From the NCBI GenBank assembly GCA_002167365.1, contig NHCU01000045.1:1-16505 (forward strand): 16,505 bases of DNA. Reading direction: 5' to 3'. Shown piece after piece: positions 6,049 through 14,066 of the stretch. Under the pieces are notes generated by a model. It was not told where the DNA came from. It worked only from the letters and a program-made list of their open reading frames with translations, and ran no database searches. Made by a program: the position numbers and the translations under genes. The stretch is from Betaproteobacteria bacterium TMED41. Its GTDB lineage: Bacteria > Pseudomonadota > Gammaproteobacteria > Burkholderiales > Burkholderiaceae_A. Each line of letters begins with the position of its first letter. Positions within the stretch are counted from its first letter, which is position 1.

Positions 6049-7479
6049 ATGAATATTCGTACAAGGTTTGCTCCAAGTCCTACAGGTTATTTGCATTTAG
6101 GTGGAGCGAGAACGGCACTTTTCTCTTGGGCTTTTGCTAAAAAAATGGGTGGAGAATTCATATTAAGAATTGAAGATACAGATGAATTAAGATCATCACA
6201 GCAATCAGTCGAGGTTATTCTTGATAGCTTATCTTGGTTGGGTTTAGATTATGATGTGGGACCTTTATATCAATCAAAAAGAACAGAGCGATATAAAACG
6301 ATAATTCAAAATTTATTGGCTAATGGCCAAGCGTATTTTTGCTATTGTTCAAACGATGAGCTGGACGATATGAGAGAATTTCAAAAAAGCAGAGGTGAAA
6401 AACCTAGATATAATGGCTTGTGGCGCCCCGAAAATGTTTTAGAAAAAAACATGGTTGTTCCAAAGAATATTTCCCCAGTTATTCGTTTCAGAAACCCTGA
6501 TCAAGGAGAGGTTAGTTGGAATGACCAAGTTAAGGGCAAAATAACTATAAAAAACACAGAGTTGGATGATTTGATTATAGCCAGAGCAGATGGAACACCA
6601 ACTTACAATTTTAGTGTTGTTGTTGATGATTCAGATATGAAGATCACTCATGTGATAAGAGGGGACGATCACATTAACAATACTCCAAGACAAATAAATA
6701 TTTTCAAGGCTCTGAAAGAGAGAGTTCCAGATTATGCTCATCTGCCCATGATTCATGGTCCAGATGGAGAAAAACTTTCTAAAAGACACGGTGCAATTTC
6801 AGTGCTCAAATACAAACAGGAGGGGTATTTAGCGCAGGCACTTTTGAATTATCTAGCCAGGTTGGGATGGGGTCATGGCAACTGTGAACTATTTTCAACT
6901 CTAGAATTTATCGACTGGTTTTCCTTGGGTGATTGCAGTAAATCTCCTGCGAGATTTGATTTTGAGAAACTTAAATGGGTAAACTCGAATTATTTGAAAA
7001 AAATTCCTCATGATGAATTATGTTCTGAGGTTAGTAAAAGATTTTCTGAAAGAGACGTGCAAACAAAGGATGGACCATCTTTGACCCTAGTATGCGAACT
7101 CATGAATGACAGAGTTCAAACTTTAGAGGATTTAACAAATGCATGTGAAATGTTTTTTTTGCCCACAGAGAAAATTATGAATTTTTCAGAAATTTTGAAA
7201 ATAGAACAATTTACAAAATCAAGTGAATTAGATAAGAAGGTTTTGTTTGAAGCTTTTAATGATTTTGTGGCAAGTTATCCTGTCAAGCAAGATGAAGTAA
7301 TAATTAATGACTACATAAAAACTCTACTGATTAAGTTTGCTCTTAAAATGCCCCAATTTGCAATACCATTAAGGTTAATTTTGTTGGGTAAAAGTCAAAC
7401 TCCTGCTATAGCAAAAGTATTGAGTGTTTTGGGTAAAAAAATAGTATGCAAACGTATTTTAAAATCATTAGAAACGTGA
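6049..7479 (+). CDS. gltX: glutamate--tRNA ligase
   Basis: Class I aminoacyl-tRNA synthetase (476 residues, normal length) that charges tRNA-Glu in the cytosol. The N-terminal RFAPSPTGYLHLGGARTAL carries the HIGH-type motif HLGG (16-19). The KMSKS loop is KLSKR (242-246). The Rossmann fold and stem-contact regions are full, and the C-terminal anticodon-binding domain is helical. C98 and C100 of the zinc motif remain, but positions 125 and 127, C and H in E. coli, are W and P, so the zinc site is probably not formed. The start ATG is 35 nt after the permease gene. Upstream is a T-rich stretch and AAGTGAGT, not a strong Shine-Dalgarno sequence. aroC begins 7 nt after the stop. Confidence 0.97.
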   Translation: MNIRTRFAPSPTGYLHLGGARTALFSWAFAKKMGGEFILRIEDTDELRSSQQSVEVILDSLSWLGLDYDVGPLYQSKRTERYKTIIQNLLANGQAYFCYCSNDELDDMREFQKSRGEKPRYNGLWRPENVLEKNMVVPKNISPVIRFRNPDQGEVSWNDQVKGKITIKNTELDDLIIARADGTPTYNFSVVVDDSDMKITHVIRGDDHINNTPRQINIFKALKERVPDYAHLPMIHGPDGEKLSKRHGAISVLKYKQEGYLAQALLNYLARLGWGHGNCELFSTLEFIDWFSLGDCSKSPARFDFEKLKWVNSNYLKKIPHDELCSEVSKRFSERDVQTKDGPSLTLVCELMNDRVQTLEDLTNACEMFFLPTEKIMNFSEILKIEQFTKSSELDKKVLFEAFNDFVASYPVKQDEVIINDYIKTLLIKFALKMPQFAIPLRLILLGKSQTPAIAKVLSVLGKKIVCKRILKSLET

Positions 7480-7486
7480 AAAAGTT

Positions 7487-8584
7487 ATGAGTGGTAATTC
7501 TTTTGGAAAGTTGTTTATAGTTTCCTCTTTTGGAGAATCTCATGGTCCAGCCATAGGCTGCGTTGTAGATGGCTGCCCGCCAGGTTTGGAATTGTCTGAA
7601 AGTGATCTTCAACCGGAACTTGATAGGAGGCGGCCCGGAACCTCCCGATATGTGACTCAGAGAAAAGAATTGGACAGAGTTGAAATCCTTTCAGGGGTTT
7701 TTCAAGGAGTAACAACGGGAGCTCCAATAGGGTTGTTGATTAGAAATCAGGATGCCAGGAGTAAGGACTACGATACGATAAAGAATACTTTTAGGCCTGG
7801 CCACGCAGACTACACTGTGTTGCAAAAATATGGGGTTAGAGATTGGAGGGGCGGAGGCAGATCTTCAGCCAGAGAGACAGCAGTAAGAGTTGCTGCTGGA
7901 GCAATTGCAAGAAAATGGCTTTATAAAAAATATGGATTATTAATTCGAGGTTGCATCCAACAAATAGGCCCATTAAAAATCAAGTTTGAGAGCTGGGATT
8001 ATGTTGACAAAAATCCTTTTTTTGCGGCAAACAGTTCGCAAATTGAAAATTTACAGAAGTTTTTGGATTCTATTCGTAAGGATGGTGATTCATGTGGTGC
8101 AAAGTTAAAAGTTATCGCAAATAACGTTCCCCTGGGTTTAGGTGAGCCAGTTTTTGACAGGTTAGATGCTGATATTGCTCATGCAATGATGAGTATAAAC
8201 GCTGTAAAAGGAGTTGAAATAGGGTCTGGATTTTCATCTGTCAACCAAAAAGGTACCGATCACGGTGATGAATTAACACCTGATGGTTTTAAAACAAATA
8301 ACGCTGGAGGGGTCTTGGGAGGTATTTCGACAGGTCAGCCAATCTTGGTAAATGTTGCGATTAAACCTACATCGAGCATCAGGTCTGAAAAAAAATCCAT
8401 AGATGTTAATGGCTTACCTTTAGTTGTTAAAACTCATGGCCGGCATGATCCCTGTGTTGGGATAAGAGCTGTCCCAATTTTAGAGGCAATGCTCGCCCTT
8501 GTCTTAATTGATCATGCGCTCCGCGACAGAGCGCAAAATATCGACGTTTCTACTTCCACTCCAAAAATTCCCGGTTCCATTTAA
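7487..8584 (+). CDS. aroC: chorismate synthase
   Basis: Last enzyme of the shikimate pathway. It converts 5-enolpyruvylshikimate-3-phosphate to chorismate using reduced FMN, in the cytosol. The 365 residues carry all family signatures: FGESHGPAIGCVVDG (H19), RPGHADYT (H106), GGGRSSARETAVRVAAGA (122-139) and, near the C-terminus, HGRHDPCVGIRAVPILEAM. H19 and H106 match the two catalytic histidines known in the family. The short C-terminal tail after LIDHALRD is normal. It starts 7 nt after gltX without a clear Shine-Dalgarno sequence, which suggests coupled translation. Its product feeds tryptophan synthesis, two steps of which (trpF, trpB) are encoded further along the same run. Confidence 0.98.
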   Translation: MSGNSFGKLFIVSSFGESHGPAIGCVVDGCPPGLELSESDLQPELDRRRPGTSRYVTQRKELDRVEILSGVFQGVTTGAPIGLLIRNQDARSKDYDTIKNTFRPGHADYTVLQKYGVRDWRGGGRSSARETAVRVAAGAIARKWLYKKYGLLIRGCIQQIGPLKIKFESWDYVDKNPFFAANSSQIENLQKFLDSIRKDGDSCGAKLKVIANNVPLGLGEPVFDRLDADIAHAMMSINAVKGVEIGSGFSSVNQKGTDHGDELTPDGFKTNNAGGVLGGISTGQPILVNVAIKPTSSIRSEKKSIDVNGLPLVVKTHGRHDPCVGIRAVPILEAMLALVLIDHALRDRAQNIDVSTSTPKIPGSI

Positions 8585-8590
8585 ATTTAA

Positions 8591-9745
8591 TTGTTAGTAG
8601 ATAATTCAAAACCAAAGCGAAGTATTTCTGCATTTTTTTTCAGTTATTCTGCTTATATCGGAGTTTTTTCACCTTATTTAGGTTTATGGTTAAATTTTAG
8701 AGGGTTCTCACCTTCAGAGATCGGTATTTTGATGTCTCCAATGCAATGGTCTAGGGTTATTGCTCCCCCTTTTTGGGGATGGCTAGCTGATATTAGTGGA
8801 GATCCATATTTAGCAAAAAAACTAATTGGTTTGTCAGCTTGTTGTGCTGTTTTTAGTTCAACTTTATTATTTTTTAATTGGTCTTTACTGTCCCTATTTA
8901 TTATTTTTTGCCTTGTAAGTTTTTTTTTAAGTGGGCATATTCCGATCGTTGAGTCACTTGCAATGAATGCGAGTAAAGGAAATTTAGGGGTATATGGAAA
9001 AATACGTTTGTGGGGATCAATAGGATTCATTTTTGCTGTCCTAGTGGGTGGATTCATTTTTGATTTTTTTGGAATAAAGTTCATACCTCATGCTTTATTT
9101 CTATCATTGATCTTACTAATTGTATTTTCTGTTTTTTTACCACAAAAAAAATTACAAAAAAAAAATGAAAACTTTTTAAGTCCCCAAAAAAAACTTTTTA
9201 CTCCTAAAACAGCAAACTTTTTACTAGCTTCATTATTTATGCTTGTGGCACATGCTCCTTTATACACACTTTTTTCATTATGGCTAGAAAATAATGGATA
9301 TTCTAGAATTGAGATAGGAGTTATTTGGACTTTGGGGGTTTTATCAGAAATATGTTTTTTTTATTTTCAGTCTAGTTTCTTCAAAAAATTCGATGTTAAA
9401 AAAGTCTGGGTTTTGTGCTTTTTTGTCGCATCCTTGCGTTTTTTTATGATTTTGTTCTCTAACGGTAATTTGCTTGTTATACTTTTTTCTCAGTTATTGC
9501 ATGCATTTACTTTTGGTGCTCATCATAGTGCCTCGATGTCTATCATTAATGAGTGGTTTCCTTCAGATGCTCAGTCTAGAGGTCAATCTCTTTACACGAT
9601 GATGTCTTATGGTATTGGTGGTTCAGTTGGTGGAATAACGGCTGGTTGGATATGGGAAAATTTTTCACCTCAAGCCAGTTTCTTGATGGCAGTGTTAGCC
9701 GCGCTAATTGGAAGTTTTTTTGCCATAAAAGCTTTAAAATCGTAG
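8591..9745 (+). CDS. MFS transporter, HcaT/MFS_1-like
   Basis: Inner-membrane major facilitator protein of 384 residues with about 12 hydrophobic segments. Recognisable pieces are SYSAYIGVFSPYLGLWL in TM1, the GKIRLWGSIGFI motif before TM5, and LLHAFTFGAHHSASM plus RGQSLYTMMSYGIGGSVGG in the second half. These resemble the HcaT (3-phenylpropionate) / nucleoside-symporter-like branch. The substrate cannot be told from sequence. The position after aroC might hint at an aromatic acid, but that is speculation. The central cytoplasmic loop (about 184-202) is lysine-rich and coded by long A runs. The start is TTG at 8591, 6 nt after aroC, without a visible ribosome binding site. No ATG occurs before TM1 in this frame, so TTG is taken with moderate confidence. 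Confidence 0.88.
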   Translation: MLVDNSKPKRSISAFFFSYSAYIGVFSPYLGLWLNFRGFSPSEIGILMSPMQWSRVIAPPFWGWLADISGDPYLAKKLIGLSACCAVFSSTLLFFNWSLLSLFIIFCLVSFFLSGHIPIVESLAMNASKGNLGVYGKIRLWGSIGFIFAVLVGGFIFDFFGIKFIPHALFLSLILLIVFSVFLPQKKLQKKNENFLSPQKKLFTPKTANFLLASLFMLVAHAPLYTLFSLWLENNGYSRIEIGVIWTLGVLSEICFFYFQSSFFKKFDVKKVWVLCFFVASLRFFMILFSNGNLLVILFSQLLHAFTFGAHHSASMSIINEWFPSDAQSRGQSLYTMMSYGIGGSVGGITAGWIWENFSPQASFLMAVLAALIGSFFAIKALKS

Positions 9746-9776
9746 TTAAGGTAAATTTGAAATTTGAAAAAAAAAC

Positions 9777-11177
9777 ATGAAGAAAACACTATACGACAAA
9801 TTATGGGATGAACACTTAATCATTGCAAATAGTGATCTAACTAGTCTTTTATATATAGATAGGCATTTGATTCATGAAGTAACTAGTCCTCAGGCATTTG
9901 AAGGGCTTGAAATAAAAAAAAGGCCGTTGTGGAGAAAAGCCGCCAACCTTGCTGTTGTGGATCATAATGTGCCAACAGCAAAAAGAGAATTGGATATTGC
10001 TGATCCTATTTCAAAGCTTCAAATTGAAACACTTGACTCAAATGTATTGAAACATTCAATCAAATATTTTAATTTATTTGACAAAAGACAAGGGATTGTT
10101 CATGTTATCGGTCCTGAGCAAGGGGCTACTCTTCCCGGAATGACAGTTGTTTGTGGTGACTCACACACCAGTACTCATGGCGCATTTGCCTGTTTGGCGT
10201 TTGGAATTGGAACCTCTGAAGTAGAGCACGTATTAGCCACCCAGTGTTTAAGAGTAAAAAAATCTAAAAACATGTTGATTGAAATTAATGGAAATTTATG
10301 CAAAGAATTATCAGCCAAAGATCTAATACTTTTTATCATTGGTAAAATTGGCATTGCCGGTGGAACTGGGTTCTCCATTGAATTTGGTGGTGAAACCATC
10401 AGAAACATGTCGATGGAGGGTAGGATGACTTTGTGTAATATGGCAATTGAGGCTGGAGCAAAGTCAGGTATGGTTGCTTTTGATGATAAAACTTCGGATT
10501 TTATTCGTAATAAGCCCCTCGCACCAACAGGTGAGGTTTGGGCAGAGGCCATGAATTATTGGAAAGATTTAAAATCAGATGAAGGTGCTTTTTTCGATAA
10601 AAAAGTTAAAATTGATGCTTCAGTTATTGAACCTCAGGTTACCTGGGGTACTTCTCCTGAGATGGTAACCTCAGTGGGTTCCAGAGTCCCAGATCCTGAA
10701 AATACTAAAAATGATCAAACTCGCAAAGCCTTTGAAAGGGCAATTGAATATATGGGGGTTAAACCAAATATTCCCTTAACTTCTCTCGAATTAGACAAAG
10801 TTTTTATTGGATCTTGTACAAACTCAAGAATTGAAGATTTGCGTGCTGCCGCCAATATAATTAGAGGAAGAAAAAAGTCAGCAAGAGTCAAACAGGTACT
10901 GGTTGTACCTGGTTCAGGGCTAGTGAAAGCTCAAGCCGAAATGGAAGGTTTGCATAAAATTTTTTTAGCCGCAGGTTTTGAGTGGCGAGATTCAGGATGT
11001 TCAATGTGTTTGGCAATGAATGCTGACAAATTAGAATCTGGTGAAAGGTGTGCGTCCACTTCCAACAGAAACTTTGAAGGTAGACAAGGTAATGGTGGCA
11101 GAACTCATTTGGTTTCTCCTGCAATGGCATCTGCTGCAGCTATTGCTGGAAAATTTGTAGATGTTAGAGGGTTTTAA
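9777..11177 (+). CDS. leuC: 3-isopropylmalate dehydratase, large subunit
   Basis: Aconitase-family subunit (466 residues) which, with LeuD, isomerises 2-isopropylmalate to 3-isopropylmalate in leucine synthesis. The three [4Fe-4S] ligands are present: C347 in FIGSCTNSR, and C408 and C411 in DSGCSMCLAMN. VVCGDSHTSTHGAFACLAFGIG and the C-terminal segment with SNRNFEGRQG are further family hallmarks. The length is normal. The gene lies 31 nt after the MFS gene. That gap is too short for a leucine attenuator, so control must act on a longer transcript or from elsewhere. Its last codons contain the ribosome binding site of leuD. Confidence 0.98.
   Translation: MKKTLYDKLWDEHLIIANSDLTSLLYIDRHLIHEVTSPQAFEGLEIKKRPLWRKAANLAVVDHNVPTAKRELDIADPISKLQIETLDSNVLKHSIKYFNLFDKRQGIVHVIGPEQGATLPGMTVVCGDSHTSTHGAFACLAFGIGTSEVEHVLATQCLRVKKSKNMLIEINGNLCKELSAKDLILFIIGKIGIAGGTGFSIEFGGETIRNMSMEGRMTLCNMAIEAGAKSGMVAFDDKTSDFIRNKPLAPTGEVWAEAMNYWKDLKSDEGAFFDKKVKIDASVIEPQVTWGTSPEMVTSVGSRVPDPENTKNDQTRKAFERAIEYMGVKPNIPLTSLELDKVFIGSCTNSRIEDLRAAANIIRGRKKSARVKQVLVVPGSGLVKAQAEMEGLHKIFLAAGFEWRDSGCSMCLAMNADKLESGERCASTSNRNFEGRQGNGGRTHLVSPAMASAAAIAGKFVDVRGF
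11166..11171 (+). promoter_or_regulatory. ribosome binding site of leuD inside leuC
   Basis: AGAGGG, the strongest Shine-Dalgarno match in the plus-strand run, lies in the last codons of leuC (encoding part of VRGF) and is spaced 7 nt from GTG at 11179. It favours that GTG over the upstream ATG at 11161 and implies leuC-leuD translational coupling. Confidence 0.7.
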
Positions 11178-11178
11178 A

Positions 11179-11835
11179 GTGGAACCTATAATCTGTCACG
11201 AGGGAATTGTTCTTCCAATGGATCGTGCGAATGTGGATACTGATGCGATCATTCCTAAACAGTTTTTAAAATCTATTCGTCGAACTGGCTTTGGCCCTCA
11301 TCTTTTTGATGCATGGAGATATTTAGATGTTGGGGCACCCGGAATGAGCTGTGCTGAAAGACCTATAAATCCAGATTTTGTTTTGAATGATAAGAGATAT
11401 TTTGGTTCCTCAATTCTTTTAGCTCGGGAGAATTTTGGTTGTGGTTCGTCAAGAGAGCATGCTCCATGGGCTTTATACGAGAGTGGTTTTAGAGTCTTGA
11501 TCGCAACTTCTTTTGCTGATATTTTTTTTAATAATTCTTTAAAAAACGGGATTCTGCCAATTGTTCTAGAGCCTTCCTCTATAGAGGAATTATTTACTGC
11601 TTCTTCGAAGGACATTCCGCTGAAATTATTTGTTGATCTTCAGAATCAAACAATTTCGGATAATAAAAATTTTTTCAAAAAATTTAATTTTGATTCAGGT
11701 TATAAAGATAGACTAATGAAAGGTCTCGATGAAATTGGACTTACTCTCAGTAACAAAGAATTAATCAAAGAGTTTGAAGAAAAAAGACTCAAGGCCCGAC
11801 CTTGGTTGACAATTGATCCATCAGAAAGATTGTAA
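11179..11835 (+). CDS. leuD: 3-isopropylmalate dehydratase, small subunit
   Basis: Swivelling-domain partner of LeuC. The protein has the family core MDRANVDTDAIIPKQFLKSI, a GFGPHLFDAWRYLD segment and the ligand-binding ARENFGCGSSREHAPWAL. Two starts are possible. ATG at 11161 would overlap leuC by 17 nt and give 224 residues (MLEGFKVEPII...). GTG at 11179 begins 1 nt after the leuC stop and gives 218 residues (MEPIICHEGIVLPMD). I prefer the GTG because AGAGGG (11166-11171) is ideally placed, and the distance from start to the conserved LD/MD residue then matches E. coli LeuD. The stop overlaps the leuB start by 1 nt (TAATG). Confidence 0.95.
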   Translation: MEPIICHEGIVLPMDRANVDTDAIIPKQFLKSIRRTGFGPHLFDAWRYLDVGAPGMSCAERPINPDFVLNDKRYFGSSILLARENFGCGSSREHAPWALYESGFRVLIATSFADIFFNNSLKNGILPIVLEPSSIEELFTASSKDIPLKLFVDLQNQTISDNKNFFKKFNFDSGYKDRLMKGLDEIGLTLSNKELIKEFEEKRLKARPWLTIDPSERL

Positions 11836-12914
11836 TGAAAAACTTAAATTTGGCAGTTTTTTCTGGTGATGGAATTGGCCCAGAAATTACCACTGAAGCT
11901 ATAAAAGTATTGAAAAAACTGGCCTCCATGGGGCATTTTGACTTATGCCTTGAATTTGGTTTAGTTGGAGGGTCGGCCATCAAGGAAAAAAATACACCTT
12001 TGCCAACTGAAACACTTAAACTTGCGATAGATTCAGATGCAATACTATTCGGAGCGGTAGGTGATAATGATTTTGATCACCTGCCTCATAAACAAAGACC
12101 GGAGGCGGCCATTTTGGGTCTTAGAAAAGAGTTAAACCTTTTTGCAAATTTAAGGCCTGCAGTTGTATTTCCAGAATTAGCTGATTCCTCTAGTCTTAAG
12201 AGGGATGTAATAGCTGGTCTTGATCTCATTATTGTTAGGGAACTAACAGGCGACATATATTTTGGAGAGCCTCGTGGAATTAAAAAAAATAATCTTGGTG
12301 AAAAAGTAGGTATTAATACAATGGTTTACAGTGAAAGTGAAATTATTAGAATAGCAAAGATTGCTTTTGAAATTGCTCGCAAAAGAGATAAGAGACTTGT
12401 GTCTGTTGACAAAGCAAATGTATTAGAAACCATGCAATTGTGGAGAGATACAGTCACTGATGTATCTAAGAATTATCCCGATGTATCCTTAAGCCATATG
12501 TTCGTTGATAATGCGGCAATGCAATTAGCCAAGAACCCCAAACAATTTGATGTAATTTTAACTGGAAATATTTTTGGTGATATTCTCTCGGACGAGGTGT
12601 CAATACTGACGGGTTCTATTGGTATGTTGCCCTCTGCCTCAATCAATGAAAGTAAAAAAGGATTATTTGAACCTATTCATGGCTCTGCTCCTGATATTGC
12701 AGGTAGTAATGTTGCTAATCCACTTGCGACCATTTTATCCGTTTCAATGATGTTAAGAATTACTTTTGATTTGGATGTATCCGCTGATTTAATTGAGAAT
12801 GCAGTCAAAAAAGTTTTAAATAATAACATTGCAACTCCAGATATATGTAGATCAGGGAGTATAAAAGTTGGAACTTCTGAAATGGGTGATGCGGTTTTGA
12901 AGGCTATGATCTAA
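11835..12914 (+). CDS. leuB: 3-isopropylmalate dehydrogenase
   Basis: NAD-dependent oxidative decarboxylase (359 residues) forming 2-oxoisocaproate from 3-isopropylmalate, the third leucine-specific step. The N-terminal VFSGDGIGPEI is the usual start. LGLRKELNLFANLRPA and VRELTGDIYFGEPRG line the substrate site. NIFGDILSDE holds the metal-binding D249 and D253, followed by LTGSIGMLPSAS. HGSAPDIAGSNVANPLATILS is the cofactor-binding segment. The start codon overlaps the leuD stop in TAATG, so leuD and leuB should be translated by re-initiation. asd follows after 1 nt. Confidence 0.98.
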   Translation: MKNLNLAVFSGDGIGPEITTEAIKVLKKLASMGHFDLCLEFGLVGGSAIKEKNTPLPTETLKLAIDSDAILFGAVGDNDFDHLPHKQRPEAAILGLRKELNLFANLRPAVVFPELADSSSLKRDVIAGLDLIIVRELTGDIYFGEPRGIKKNNLGEKVGINTMVYSESEIIRIAKIAFEIARKRDKRLVSVDKANVLETMQLWRDTVTDVSKNYPDVSLSHMFVDNAAMQLAKNPKQFDVILTGNIFGDILSDEVSILTGSIGMLPSASINESKKGLFEPIHGSAPDIAGSNVANPLATILSVSMMLRITFDLDVSADLIENAVKKVLNNNIATPDICRSGSIKVGTSEMGDAVLKAMI

Positions 12915-12915
12915 T

Positions 12916-14040
12916 ATGAAAGTAGGTTTTGTCGGTTGGAGGGGAATGGTTGGTTCCGTATTACTTGATCGAATGGTTCAAGAGGAAGATTTCAAAAATT
13001 TCGAGGCGAAGTTTTTTTCTACGTCTGAACCTGGCCAATTGTTCAACAGGAAAATAAAATTTGTTAGAGATACTATTTTGCTGGATGCATTTGATGTTGA
13101 ATGTCTATCTGAATGTGATGTGATTTTAACATGTCAAGGGTCTAGCTATACTTCCGCAATTCATCCCAAGCTCAGAAAAAGCGGATGGAACGGTTTCTGG
13201 ATTGATGCTGCCAAGACATTGCGAATGGATGATGATTCTACTCTGGTTCTAGATCCAGTTAATCATCTAGCCATAGAAATGGCTTTAAATAATGGTGTTA
13301 AAAACTTTGTCGGAAGTAATTGCACAGTAAGTTGCTTGTTGATGGCGATAGGAGCATTATTTAAAGAGGGACTAATTGATTGGGTTTCATCTAGTACATA
13401 CCAGGCTGCTTCCGGAGGAGGTGCCGGGCACATCCTGGAACTTTTAAAACAGATGGGAGCTATTCACCAGTCAGTCGAATCAGATTTAAAAACACTAACC
13501 AACACCATTCTTGAAATTGACAAAAAAGTCTTAGATCAACAAAATAAATTTTCAGACGATGAGATTTCATGTTTCCAAGTTCCACTGGCTGGAAATTTAA
13601 TTCCATGGATAGACCATGATATGGAAAATGGTATAAGTCTAGAGGAATGGAAAGGCCATGCAGAAATCAATAAGATTTTGGGTAAAAATCATCTTGATAA
13701 ACTTAATTCCATTCCTGTTGATTTCAGTTGCGTTCGAGTTGGTACCATGAGGTGCCACAGTCAATCTTTAATAATAAAACTTAATAAAGATATTTCACTT
13801 AATGAAGTTGAAGGGTTGATCCAGTCAGCGAATAAATGGGTAAATTTGGTAGCTAATACTAGGGAAGAAACAATTCATAATTTAACTCCCATGTCCGTCG
13901 CAGGTACACTGACAATTGGTGTTGGTAGACTCAGAAAATTATCGTTTGGTTCTGATTATTTAGGAGCTTTTACAATTGGAGATCAGTTGTTATGGGGTGC
14001 CGCTGAGCCATTGAGAAGGGCCCTAAAATATTTAATATAG
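12916..14040 (+). CDS. asd: aspartate-semialdehyde dehydrogenase
   Basis: NADPH-dependent enzyme (374 residues) that makes aspartate semialdehyde, the branch point to lysine/diaminopimelate, threonine and methionine. VGFVGWRGMVGSVLLDRM is the nucleotide-binding start of the proteobacterial type. The catalytic cysteine is C136 in VGSNCTVSCLLMA, and the acid-base histidine is H281 in VGTMRCHSQSL. QAASGGGAGHILELLKQM is also conserved. The gene begins 1 nt after leuB, so it probably shares that transcript and coupling. truA follows after 26 nt, with no gene in between. Confidence 0.98.
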   Translation: MKVGFVGWRGMVGSVLLDRMVQEEDFKNFEAKFFSTSEPGQLFNRKIKFVRDTILLDAFDVECLSECDVILTCQGSSYTSAIHPKLRKSGWNGFWIDAAKTLRMDDDSTLVLDPVNHLAIEMALNNGVKNFVGSNCTVSCLLMAIGALFKEGLIDWVSSSTYQAASGGGAGHILELLKQMGAIHQSVESDLKTLTNTILEIDKKVLDQQNKFSDDEISCFQVPLAGNLIPWIDHDMENGISLEEWKGHAEINKILGKNHLDKLNSIPVDFSCVRVGTMRCHSQSLIIKLNKDISLNEVEGLIQSANKWVNLVANTREETIHNLTPMSVAGTLTIGVGRLRKLSFGSDYLGAFTIGDQLLWGAAEPLRRALKYLI

Positions 14041-14066
14041 ACAAATAGTAATTTTTAGGATTGATT

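Noticed and set aside
8674..9084. Open frame of 136 codons on the minus strand inside the MFS gene
   Set aside because: It is the reverse reading of a transmembrane gene with intact family motifs on the plus strand. It is low-complexity and lacks a ribosome binding site.
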